Positions 15,601 through 25,687 of a stretch of DNA of 64,000 nucleotides are shown here, one piece after another. How positions within the stretch are numbered: position 1 is the stretch's first letter; each line of letters opens with the position of its first letter. The position numbers and the translations under genes are program-made. Source of the DNA: Meloidogyne chitwoodi (taxonomy: Eukaryota > Nematoda > Chromadorea > Rhabditida > Meloidogynidae). Location: contig JACZZP010000013.1 in NCBI GenBank assembly GCA_015183035.1, forward strand, positions 868,001-932,000, in the 5' to 3' direction. The notes under the pieces are model-generated. The model was not told the DNA's origin, ran no database searches, and saw only the letters and a list, made by a program, of their open reading frames with translations.

Positions 15601-16043
15601 GTATATTATTTTTTTATTTTTTAATCTAAAAAATGTATTTAAAGGTGGAACAACCCAATTTTGTATTTTATTTTTTAAAATTAATATTACTATAAATATA
15701 TATAAATTTTATTTTAATTTTAATATTTTTAATTAATTTAATTAATTTAATTAAATATATTATTAAATAAATTATTTAATTTAATTAATTTTAAAATATA
15801 TTTATTTATATTATTTTTAGTTAATTTAATTTTCTTTAAGTAATTAGATATCCCCTCTCTCTTTCTCATTTTTATCCCTCTAATAAATAATTATTTTTAA
15901 AACAATAAATTTCTTCTTATTTCTTTGTTATTTGCTAAAATAAAAACTTTAAAAAAAAAAAGATTAAATTAAATATTGATTTATTTAATTTTAATTAAAT
16001 TAAATTAAATTATAAATATTTTTATTTTCTAAAAGATTAATAA
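680..16043. other. 15-kb very AT-rich intergenic region
   Basis: I find no gene here. The sequence is dominated by A/T with runs such as (ATAA)n and (TTTA)n, and every frame is closed at short intervals. The only clear element is the MITE at 3904-4168. Small islands of higher GC recur, for example near 5905-5990, 6580-6830, 13675-13790 and 15545-15600. The hexamer palindrome TGCGCA also recurs. Lying upstream of a spalt-type developmental regulator, the region could hold distal control elements, but that is inference. Confidence 0.6.
3904..4168. mobile_element. hAT-like foldback MITE with 8-bp target-site duplication
   Basis: The element is 3912-4160 (249 bp) and is flanked by identical 8-bp direct repeats TTAATTTA (3904-3911 and 4161-4168). 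Its ends are perfect inverted repeats over about 20 bp beginning TAGAGTTGTACACTTTTCTG. The inverted arms extend imperfectly for about 105 bp around a short central loop, so the whole element can fold into a hairpin. An 8-bp duplication and a 5' end matching the YARNG pattern point to the hAT superfamily. No transposase is encoded, so it is non-autonomous. The 62-codon minus-strand frame over 3904-4092 is only a by-product of the palindrome. Confidence 0.85.
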
Positions 16044-19000
16044 ATGAAACGTCGTCATTCTTTTAATAATAATAATAATTCACCATCACCACAATCTACT
16101 AATTTATTATTAAATCAAAAACAAGAACAACAAACAAATAATAATAATAATATAAAATTAATTAATAATCCTTCTTTTACACAAAATTATAATTTAAATA
16201 ATTTAAATTTATTTTCTTCTTCTCAATTCTTGCCACAACAAATAATTGATATTTTTAATGAAATTCAAAGTCCTTCTAAAAATGTTTTTTATTTTTATTT
16301 ATTTTAATTAAAATAATTAAATAATTTTTAGTCTTCTTCTAATGAAGAAATATCATTTGAAGAAAAAAGATCACAAGAAGAAGCTTTTTCAAAACTAACA
16401 AATATTCTTATTGGTTCTAATTTAAATAATGAAGAAGAGAATGATATAGTAATTTTAATTAATTTATAATTTAAAATTAATTTAAATTTAAGCAAAATAA
16501 TGGATTTTTAGAATTATTATTTACTAATTTATTATTATTTCAACAACAACAATATAATAATAATGAAGGAAGTACAAGTAATAGTAATTCAGAAGAAAAT
16601 TTAGAACAATTAATTGGACAATTATTTAATCAATTTAATAATAATAAAAAAATTAATAATAATGAGGTAAAATATAAATATATTTTTAATTATTTTAATT
16701 TTTTTAGAATAATAATTTTGAAGAAAATAATAAATTAATTATTGAAAACAAAACAGAAACAAATATGCCTATTATAAATGGAAGAAATAAACAAAATTTA
16801 AATAGATTTGGTAAATATATTATTTTTTAATTTTAATTATTTAAATTAAAAAAAAAGAACATTTTCAACAACAACAATATTCAAATAACAGTGAAATTCC
16901 TTTAGATTTAAGCAATATTAAAAATAATTTAATTCTTTCACGACCACCTAATAATAGTAGACCTTTTTCTAATTGTTCTTTACATTCCTCTTTATCTTCT
17001 TCTAATAATAATACACCAACAGCAGCAACAGCCCCTCCTTTAATAGAACAACAGTCATCATCTTTTATTAATTCATCTTCTTTGTCTGATTGCCAACAAT
17101 CATCATCAATATTTATGCAATCACAAAATAATCAAAATTGTTAATTATTTTAAATAAAAATATATTTTAATCTTTTCTATTAAATTATTAAATTATTAAA
17201 TATTTATTTTATTATTTTTAATTTTAGTTTTGTTATCATCATTTCCTTCTCATCATCCAATATTTGAAGGTATTTCTCCTCAAACAATAACAACTTCTTC
17301 TTCAATTAATCCAACAACATTTCTTCATCCAGCAGCTGCATTACTTTTTGGTCTTCCACCACAACCTCTACCATCATTATTATTAAATTCTTTACCTCCT
17401 ATTCCTAATTGTTCTCCTTCAAGTAGTCCTTCTCAATTAATTAATTCTTCATCTTTTCAATTATCTAATAATTTTATTTCTTCAATGTGCCATCAACAAT
17501 CTTCACAAATAAATTCACAACAAACAGTTAATTATTTAAATTAATTTAAATTAATATTATTTAAATAGTTGGGAGATGATGAAGATGATTGGGAACAAAT
17601 GATGGAAATTAGTTGCACAGATGAAGCAGAAAAAATTCGTGAATTAGCTGGTGATAATGCCCAAGCACCTACAGACCCTAATCAATGTATTATTTGTCGT
17701 CGAGTACTTTCATGTAAATCAGCATTACAAATGCATTATAGAACACATACCGGTTAATTTATTTTTTATTTAAATTTATTATTATTAAATATTTAATAGG
17801 TGAACGTCCTTTTAAATGTAAAATATGTCAACGTGCTTTTACTACTAAAGGAAATTTAAAAACACATATGGGTGTACATAAATCAAAAGCTCCCCTTCGC
17901 CAACATATTTTTACATTGGGGGAAAGTAATTCTAATAATAATAGTAGTCCAGAATCTAATAATAATGATGAAAATAATTCTGATTTATTTCCACAACAAC
18001 AATATTTATTAGAAGAAGAAGAAGAGGAAATATTAAATCATCAATCATCATCTCAACAAATAAAGTTTGTGAAATTAATATTTAAAATTAATTTAAAATT
18101 ATTTTATTATTATTTTTCAGTAATTTTCCTTTTCCACCTTCTCCTCTTTCTTCTTCTTCTTTTCCTCCCCAACATTTCCCTCATTTTCCTCAAAACTTTC
18201 CTTCATCAACATTTATGTCTAATTTTCCAATAATACCTCCTCTACCACCTCATTTTCCAATATCAACAGATTCTTCTCAAAGAGCAGCATCTCTAGCACA
18301 ATTACAATTATTTTTATCTTCAAATCCTCAATTAAATATTAAATTAAATAATGATAATTCTTCAGAAATTGATCATGGATTAGCTTTAAGTAATTTATTT
18401 CTTCCATTAAAAAATGAAAAAATGGTACAAGAAAATGAAAGAATTACTAAAGAAGAAGAAAATGAAGAATTAGAAGAGTCATCTTCTTTTAATAAAAAAT
18501 TAAATAAAAATGAGAATAATAAAGAAGAAAAAGATGATTTACAAATTACTCAATTACCTTCATTTTTTATTCAAAAATTAGCTGCTGCTGCAAAATTTAA
18601 AATTGATGAGCATTTAATATCTAATTCTTCAAATAAAAATAAAGAAGAAGAAGAAGAAGATGAAGATGAAGAATATGGAAAAACTAAAAAGAAGAAGAAA
18701 AAATTGGATAATGAAGAAAATGAAGAAATAAAAAATAATAAAATAGAAGAAAATAAAAAAGAATTATCAAATAGTCCTTCTTTATTAATTGATGAATCTA
18801 TTCCACAAAATTCTTCTTTTTCTTTTAATAATTCTCTTAATAAAGAAAAAGAAGAGAATCCATTAGAAAAGTAATTAATTAAAAAAATAAATTATTATTA
18901 TTATTAATTTTTTAATTTTAAGTCTTCAAAGAATTTTCTCTTCTGCTGATTCACCTCCACCTCAATCTCCTTCTTCTTCTTCTTCTGCTATGCCTCCCTC

Positions 19001-20084
19001 TTCAACTTGTTTTCTTTTAGCACCTATACAAAAACCTCCAAATGCTAAACATCATTGTAAAATTAAAAATTAATTTTAATTAATTAAAATTAATTAAAAT
19101 TTTAAGGTCGTTGGTGTATGAAAGGTTTTAGTAGTTCATCTGCCTTACAAATACATACTAGAACACATACAGGTAAAAAATAAATTTTAATTTAATTTAT
19201 TAAATTTTGTTGTTTTTAATTTCAAATTAATTTATTTTTAGGAGATCGTCCATATAAATGTGAAATCTGTGAAAGAGCATTTACTACTCGTGGAAATTTA
19301 AAAGTTCATAAAGGTAGTATTTTTCCTTCATCAAAAAATATAATAATTTTAATTAAAATTTTATAAGGCACCCATTCACTTCCACAAAATCCTTCTCGTC
19401 GTGGTCGACGAATTTTTGATATGGAAGATACAATTTTTGGAACATTAAGACCTCCCCAACAACAACAACCACTACCAAATCATTTATTTTCACAATCTCC
19501 ACCTTTAAATTCAAATTTTGATGAACAACAAAGACAACAACAAATTGCTACAGTATTAGCTAATTTATTAGCTAATACAGTTGGAAATAATAATAATTTT
19601 GGAATTTTAAATGAATTAACTGCTACTACTTCAGATAATTTAATTAATAATTCATCATTAATTAATAATAATAATTTTTCTGGTAAAATTATTTAATAAT
19701 TTCTTTTTACTTAATTTATTTATTTTAATAGAAACAAATCAAATAATTTCATCAACAACAACTTCTCCATTAGAAACAAATCCTTCTACTTCAAATCAAT
19801 TAACAATTGGAAATAATAATGAAGGACAACAATTATTAATGGGTTTATTATTTCAACATTTACAAAATATTGAAATGGCTGAAAGAATAGAAGAAGAAGA
19901 AAAAGAAAAAGAAGAAAGGAAAAAAGAAGAAGAAAATAAAAATAAAAATGAATTAAATAAAGAAGAAGAAGAATCATTAATAATTAAAAAAAATAAAAAA
20001 AATATAATTAATAATAATAAAGATCATCATTCTAGTGAAAATAATAATATTATAATTCCCGTGCATAATACAACTATTTTGTAG
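16044..20084 (+). CDS. sem-4: Spalt/SALL-family C2H2 zinc-finger transcription factor (SEM-4-like)
   Basis: Fourteen exons join in phase to 1117 residues: 16044-16283, 16332-16448, 16493-16666, 16708-16810, 16858-17139, 17228-17526, 17569-17752, 17800-18064, 18121-18870, 18923-19056, 19107-19172, 19242-19313, 19368-19682 and 19732-20084. Two paired C2H2 fingers carry the spalt signature. The first pair runs from [20 protein letters not shown] through [20 protein letters not shown]. The second runs from [20 protein letters not shown] through [20 protein letters not shown] and is followed by [15 protein letters not shown], as in SALL proteins. Introns fall within both finger pairs, one splitting the first Cys codon of the second pair. 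The rest is low complexity (Asn, Gln, Ser, Glu/Lys). I see no N-terminal C2HC finger and no third finger attached to a pair, so the finger set looks reduced or an upstream exon is missed. A nuclear DNA-binding regulator of cell fate is expected from the family. Confidence 0.88.
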
Positions 20085-20160
20085 CTTTAAAAATATATGA
20101 AAAAAACTTTGTTTTTATTTTAAAATATATATTTATATAAATTTATTTTATTTTTATTTT

Positions 20161-20561
20161 TTAAACTCCAAAAGGTAAAAGTGGAATAAATGTATTTTGT
20201 TCTCCACGTCTTTTTTGACGACGCCAATTTATTAATAAAGCATTAACTGTTGAATTAAGTAATTGTTCTTCTTCTTGGTCCATTTCATCAGCAAATTTAA
20301 GTGCTTCAAAACTTTGTGGTGTAAAAGCTAAAAAATATTTTTAATTTTATTTATTTTTTCATTTCTTTTACCCATAGTATTTCTTCTTTGATGTTGCAAT
20401 AGCCAAAGATTAAATGTTCGATGTGACCAACTTCCTCCAAAACTTTTATCAGCATTTAATTCTTGTACATATTTAAGTATATCTAAAGAAGAAATATCTT
20501 CTTTCTCTGGATATTTAGCTCTTATTTGATCAATTAAAAGAAGTAATTCTTTTACTTCCAT
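20161..20561 (-). CDS. Uncharacterised 118-residue protein
   Basis: Two exons, 20561-20372 and 20327-20161, are joined by a 44-bp GT-AG intron in phase and give 118 residues from ATG to TAA. The protein begins MEVKELLLLIDQIRAKYPEK and has a tryptophan-bearing middle (GGSWSHRTFNLWLLQHQRR). After an acidic segment (DEMDQEEEQLL) come a basic WRRQKRRGEQ and a short hydrophobic C-terminus. It has no signal peptide or membrane segment. I do not recognise the family. It lies 205 bp downstream of the channel gene on the same strand and ends 76 bp from the stop of the convergent zinc-finger gene, so the 3' UTRs must nearly touch or overlap. Confidence 0.72.
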
Positions 20562-20766
20562 CTAAATAATTAAATAATTAAAAGGGTTATTTTGTTATAA
20601 CAAATATTTAATAAAAATATATATATTTTATTTTAAAATAATTTGGTTGTCCATTAGGGGGAAACACTCTATTTTGTAATTTTTACTTATATTTTACGTA
20701 GATAAAAACAAATATTTACGTAAAATAAAAGTCTGACTATTTTTTTTTAATATTTTATTTAAAAAA

Positions 20767-23269
20767 TTATATTATTTTTGCCTCCATTTGTTCCTGTTTC
20801 CTTTTATTTGCTCTTCTCTTTGCCCAATTAATTTTTCTTCCAAAATAATGTATTTTTAAAAACATCCTATTAAAAATATATTTATTAATTTTATTATTTT
20901 TTTAAACCATTTTAATTCACTTGCAGCCAAATCTGCACACATAGACAATACAGCAAGTCCAAAAAAGACAAAAACAAAAATATAAATTAATGTCATTAAA
21001 TAAGATATGTGAGTAGGCATTTCACTCATTGTTAGATTTGCGACAAGATTAAATGTAACAAAAAATCCCTAGAAATTATTTTTTAATTTAATATAATAAG
21101 TATAATAGATAGTGTTTTTTTATTTTAATTAAAATCCAAACAAAATATTTTCTATTAATTTTATTTGCCTCAATAAAAGTATGTCCACTTCCATCAGCTG
21201 CCATATAAACCCAACCTCCAAGCATACAAAATAATAACAAAATTGCAGCATTAACAGATAATGGAAGACGACGTTTAGTCTCTTCCCCATTTGTTTCACT
21301 TTCATTTGTTTTACGTTTTTTATTATTCTTAGTTGGTAATGCAGAGACAATTCTTTAATTATAAACTACGTAATATTAAAATTAAAAAAAAAACAAATTA
21401 ACAATTGTTGTTTTTGTCTCTTTCTATTGGCAATTGAAGTCTTAGGTGTATTGAATGCCAAATTCGTTTTTATATTTTGCAAAGTGACTGGCCCTGTACG
21501 TCGTCGACGCATTTGACAACAAAGCTTACGTAAACGATAAAAAGCACGCTATAAAACATTTTTTAAATAAAAATTTTATTAAATTACCAAAATTCTATCA
21601 TATATTGCTAATACAACATCTGATAGGAAACGACCAATATCAACTGCTGCAAGGACAGTCAATGGAATTCCTAATAGTCCATAAGCAATAGATAACCACT
21701 GACCGAATGGAGTCATTGATGTTGCGGAAGCATAGCCCGTTGTTGTCTTAATTAAAGTTTGTGATCAAGTTAAGAATAAGAAGAAAGATTTTGAATTCAG
21801 AGCATATGTATGTGTATTGTTTTGTGTTCGAAATGTTTTAAACTAATGTTTTTGTTATAATAATGTTTGGTGTTTTAAAAGTGTTTGAACCAATTATGGA
21901 TAAGTTTATTTATGTTTGTGCGTTTTTGTTTTGTTCGAAGGGAATGTTTACCTATATGTATATATTCTTTATTGTTCATGTTATTTTAAGTTTGTATGTT
22001 TTTGCTAGCGGAGAAGGGTGCCCGAAGGGCGCCCAACTCTGCTGATATTTATAATATAGAAGGGTAGTTCCAGAAACTGGTTTTACTTTCAATAAATGTT
22101 TTAAATACTTTATTATGTAGGGATTAACATGTGGCTTCAGTGGTAGAATGCTCGCCTGCCAGTATTGCAACTTTTATCATTTTCCATTTATTATTTTTTT
22201 ATATTTCTGACCAACCATTCTCTATGTCAAAATTTTTTTTAAATGGGTACTAATAATTTTTTTGATATTGAAAATACAATGATTTTTTAACATAATAGAC
22301 CCTATTTGATACCAGTTTTTTCTTTATTATTTTTTTAACCAATATACTCTACAAGAGGAAATAAAAAACCTGCCACGCGGGCGACCCGAGTTATTCTCGG
22401 TTGTTGCAAAATTTTTTTTAAAATCTTATTATAAACCTAATTGAGAAGAGTTTGTCAGTTTGTTTGTCCGGGTTTTATAAAGTATTCAACTTTAAAAACA
22501 CTTTAAAAGCTCCAATTTTCACTTCCCCCAATCATTTGTCTATAGCAAACACACACAAACTTTTCTCAATTATATAATTAGAGGATTTAATGATCACCAA
22601 AATTGAGAGGGCATATAATGTCGAAGACATAGCATCCCACTTTGGTGGAAGTACTTTATCAAGCACAGGTTCCTCTGTGGCACTTATCTTAAACTTTGGT
22701 CCCTCAAAAAATTGTGAGAGGTGCGATAGAGAAGAGTAAATTCCTTCCCGTAAAAGTCCTAAATCAAAATGTTTTGTTGTGTTATCATTATTTAGCGGGG
22801 AACATTCCTCCACGACTGTAGAAGTTATTTCCTCATAAATATTTTCTAAAAAATAAGATTATACATATTTTAGATTTATTTTATTTACCAATTTGTATAA
22901 GTCTTTTGCTTTGTTCTAATCTTTCAGCTCTATGCTCAATCCTTGCAAATGCCCAAGCACCAACCAATAGATATAAACACAACATAACATACAAACAAAT
23001 ATGAGGCAAGGCAATTTTACATAGCTTAAAATATTAATTAAGAATAATATATTAAATAAACTCACATTTTTCACGCGATCACTCTCATCTTTATCCTTAG
23101 AGTTCTGAATTTCAGGATTCGCTGCTTTATCTTCAGTATTTTGCCGTCCACAAAATGATATACAATCACTACCACTGCTCCCTTTATTTTTTAGAATTTT
23201 GTAATTATTTATTTCATTATTATTATTATTTGTTGTTGTTGTAATATTATTATTACAATCACCACTCAT
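20767..23269 (-). CDS. TWK-type two-pore-domain (K2P) potassium channel subunit with altered pore filters
   Basis: Eight exons join in phase to 454 residues: 23269-23066, 23024-22889, 22845-22598, 21746-21588, 21548-21403, 21352-21142, 21068-20908 and 20866-20767. The order is a polar N-terminus with Asn/Thr runs, M1 (LYVMLCLYLLVGAWAFARIE), a long extracellular cap, the first pore loop (KWDAMSSTLYALSILTTTGY) and M2 (WLSIAYGLLGIPLTVLAAVD). A basic loop, M3 (AAILLLFCMLGGWVYMAADG), a second pore region and M4 (FVFVFFGLAVLSMCADLAAS) follow. M1, M2 and M4 are typical of TWK channels. The first filter reads TTTGYA instead of T-x-G-Y-G. The second pore position reads NLVANLTMSEMP with no GYG or GFG at all. 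The frame is intact, so this may be a non-conducting or regulatory subunit. Intron 3 (22597-21747) is unusually long and holds a tRNA relic and repeats. Confidence 0.85.
22124..22408 (+). pseudogene. tRNA-Gly(GCC) relic split by an insertion
   Basis: Positions 22131-22161 match the D arm and anticodon arm of eukaryotic tRNA-Gly(GCC): GTGGCTTCAGTGGTAG, then GCTCGCCTGCCA. The tRNA continues only after 22375 with CGCGGGCGACCCGAG and a T arm whose loop is two bases short. The acceptor stem pairs poorly. The break is in the anticodon loop, where 207 bp are inserted between two copies of CCTGCCA. With a long insertion and a shortened T loop it is unlikely to make a functional tRNA. It lies antisense inside intron 3 of the K2P gene. 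Confidence 0.75.
22155..22375. mobile_element. 207-bp AT-rich insertion with 7-bp target duplication
   Basis: The insert (22162-22368) is bounded by direct repeats CCTGCCA at 22155-22161 and 22369-22375, which belong to the interrupted tRNA-Gly. I see no terminal inverted repeats. The right end is A-rich (GAGGAAATAAAAAA), which would fit a short retroposed sequence, but no A or B box is evident in the insert itself. The class is therefore undecided. Confidence 0.55.
22432..22580 (+). repeat. Dispersed repeat, copy 1
   Basis: This segment resembles 26766-26910 by eye over roughly 120 bp. The shared core is AAAAGCTCC, a short spacer, then ACTTCCCCCAATCA, followed by a CTATA-containing tract and an ACAAACT tail. 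Copy 1 abuts the tRNA-Gly relic inside the K2P intron and copy 2 abuts the minisatellite. The origin is unknown. No coding potential is seen. Confidence 0.6.
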
Positions 23270-23804
23270 TAAATTACAAGTATAGATCTACCTTATTCTT
23301 AGTAATTTACCTAATTTCTTTTCCAATTTTAATCTAAACAATTATTTGCATGCTCAAGTTTGTCCCACGAGTGGATAAATGACTAAAAAAAATTTATAAA
23401 AATATTATGCCAGAAATTTAATTACAAGCTAAACATACAGCTGGGTCCTACTAAAAATCTTTACATTTAAATATATAGAAGGAAAGCAATTTATAAATAT
23501 TTATGTTTAACCTAGAATATGTACCCAGTAAATAAATTATTATTCTTAAAAGAAGAAATAATTCATTTTTGTTAAGCAAAATTGAAGAAAATAATTATTA
23601 CGTTTAGTAAAAAAGCATTAAACTAATTATAACAAAATTTATATATTAAAATTAGAATACATATTAAATATTAAGAAAATATGTATTTAAATATATTTTT
23701 ACAAAAATAAGGTCTAAATTTAATTGTAAAAATTGAAAAATTTTGAATTTTTAAAAATTGTTTCTTCAGTCTTTCTGGTACGAAAAATGTCAAGTCAGGC
23801 CTGT

Positions 23805-24682
23805 TTACATTGTATTCGTGAGTTGTTTGTCCATAAATCGACGTTTAGCATAACAAAGCCACCACTAATAAAAAAAACAGTATTTGTTGGCTATGAAAAC
23901 TTAATCATGACAGCCCAGAAAAATTAATGTACAAACTTTGGAAGGCGTCCCATTGGAATTAGGAAATACTCGTTCAAGTAGACGAATGCCCATTTCCTGT
24001 CTCAATTGTTGTAAATAGGTACGCATTTGTTCTATAGAATTTATGTTATTTTATATGTTAAATTAAAAGCAGACCATCCTCTTGTGCATTAACTGGCGGT
24101 TTAAAAAGACTAGGAAATGGAAAAGCTTGTTCACCAGGAATTGGAAAAATTCGGCCTGAATCTAATGCCAAAGTTGTCAGCTCTTTACTTGCTTGTAGTT
24201 TTTGGACTATCTTAAAATATTTATTTTTTAATAAATGAACTTAATTTCTGTAATAAAATAGATGACATTTAATTTATTAAAGAAAATACTTTTTGTTGCA
24301 AAAGCCTCTTCAAACATTCGGTGATGTAGAGAAACAAATAAATCAATGTTCTATCAGCAGGACCTTTTATTTCAAAATTGCGGAAGAAAACATTTGGCCT
24401 GAAAGACAGCAGCGCCTCATCGATTACATCTTCATAGACAGGATCATCTGACATTAATTTTTAGAAATTCACTTATTAATTTAAAACCTATTTTATGTGC
24501 AGGTCCTTTAAATGATGTTTTAATCGGCAATACGGCCATATTTCCAACCAAAGGATAAGGTGATTTTTGATCGACTTCTCCATCTAAAGAGTTGAATTTA
24601 GAGTGATATGCCTGAAAAACAATCAGGGTAAAAATCTGGATCTTTGATCGTATTAACAAAAAGTAAAAAAACTGACCGGCAT
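23805..24682 (-). CDS. arx-5: Actin-related protein 2/3 complex subunit 3 (ARPC3, p21-Arc)
   Basis: Six exons join in phase to 192 residues: 24682-24677, 24611-24488, 24447-24290, 24210-24075, 24031-23937 and 23864-23805. The first coding exon is only six bases (ATG CCG), giving the family's N-terminus MPAYHS after splicing. Further family blocks are [74 protein letters not shown] and the terminal [17 protein letters not shown]. The last block is recovered only by splicing to the small exon at 23864. The usual family length is about 178, and the extra residues lie after the first block and in the mid-protein. ARPC3 is a structural subunit of the Arp2/3 complex, which nucleates branched actin at the cell cortex. 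The symbol is the C. elegans name for this subunit, given by homology. Confidence 0.92.
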
Positions 24683-24986
24683 AAGAATACTAGCGTAGCA
24701 CTAAAAGCTGAAAAAAAATATTAATTTTATTCATGAAAGAGATAATTTTCAAGGAATTTAATAAATCCAAAACTAGAAAGATAAGTCAAAAGTACGAATT
24801 TTTATAAAAAAAATTTTAAAAAAGCTAAACCTACTTATCACAAATTAGAAACTAAAAAATAATTTGGGTCAATAACAAAGTGAATAAAAAGTCATAAAAA
24901 TTGAGCAGAAAATTAGATTATTTAAGGAATCTTTTCGAAGGTTTACATAAAACTTTCTGCATTAATTTTATATATTCTCTAAAGTT

Positions 24987-25586
24987 TTAATTCTTTTTAC
25001 TATTCTCGCTTTCCTGTTCTTTTTTTTCTTGTTCTTTTAGTCTATCACGATCATCATGCTCGAACTCCAATGATTCTTTAGTTGCACGCATAAATTCAAT
25101 AGAACAAGATGTTAACAAAGAAATCCAATTCTTCAAATTTTCCTGATTTTCGGTAGCCATAACATAAGTTTGTCCAGTCCTTAAATAAAAATTGTGGATA
25201 ACTTCACAATTTTAATTAACAAGGAAAAATTTTGAACAAAATTCAAAAATTTTTAGGCTTAAACATTTTAGAAATTAAGCTTACGTATTAAACCTGATCA
25301 CAAATGAATGTTCCAATCCAGTAGAATTATCGTCAGCAAGTTCAACAACACAATCCTCCATAATTATAAGAAGAAGAGGAATTTCCAAACGTTCTGCTGA
25401 TTTAAATATGAACAATAAATTTGCTTTAAGAATAGCATAAAGTCGTCGGCAACAATCATCCTAACAATTATATTCGAAATTAAAATATATCAAAATTACC
25501 TGAACCACATGTAAATAACCAGCAATCTTCGAATCGTACTCTTTATCCGTAATCAAAGAAACAAGTGAACTTCCGTTTGCTATCAT
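24987..25586 (-). CDS. PH-domain protein of the sesquipedalian (PHETA/FAM109) type
   Basis: Three exons join in phase to 151 residues: 25586-25500, 25460-25285 and 25179-24987. Almost the whole protein is one PH domain. It starts AGYLHVVQDDCCRRLYAILK, continues with NLLFIFKSAERLEIPLLLII and EDCVVELADD, and ends in the C-terminal helix TYVMATENQENLKNWISLLT with the invariant Trp. The block order resembles PHETA1/2, which act in endosomal receptor recycling. The 30-residue charged tail lacks an obvious F&H motif, so the assignment is to the PH family with PHETA as the best guess. It is the first gene of a minus-strand run, 304 bp upstream of ARPC3. Confidence 0.72.
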
Positions 25587-25687
25587 TTGTACAAGCAAGA
25601 CTCAAAAAAGACAAAAATTTAAATTTATTACAGTATTTAAAAATTTAAATGACATTTTGTCCCGACCTTTTGACCAAATCGAACCGT

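Noticed and set aside
680..16043. CRISPR-like or bacterial transferred cluster
   Set aside because: No spaced direct repeats, no intronless bacterial-type genes and no shift in codon use were seen. The short repeats are simple A/T runs.
21863..22170. Open frames on both strands
   Set aside because: They fall in intron 3 of the K2P gene among repeats and the tRNA relic.
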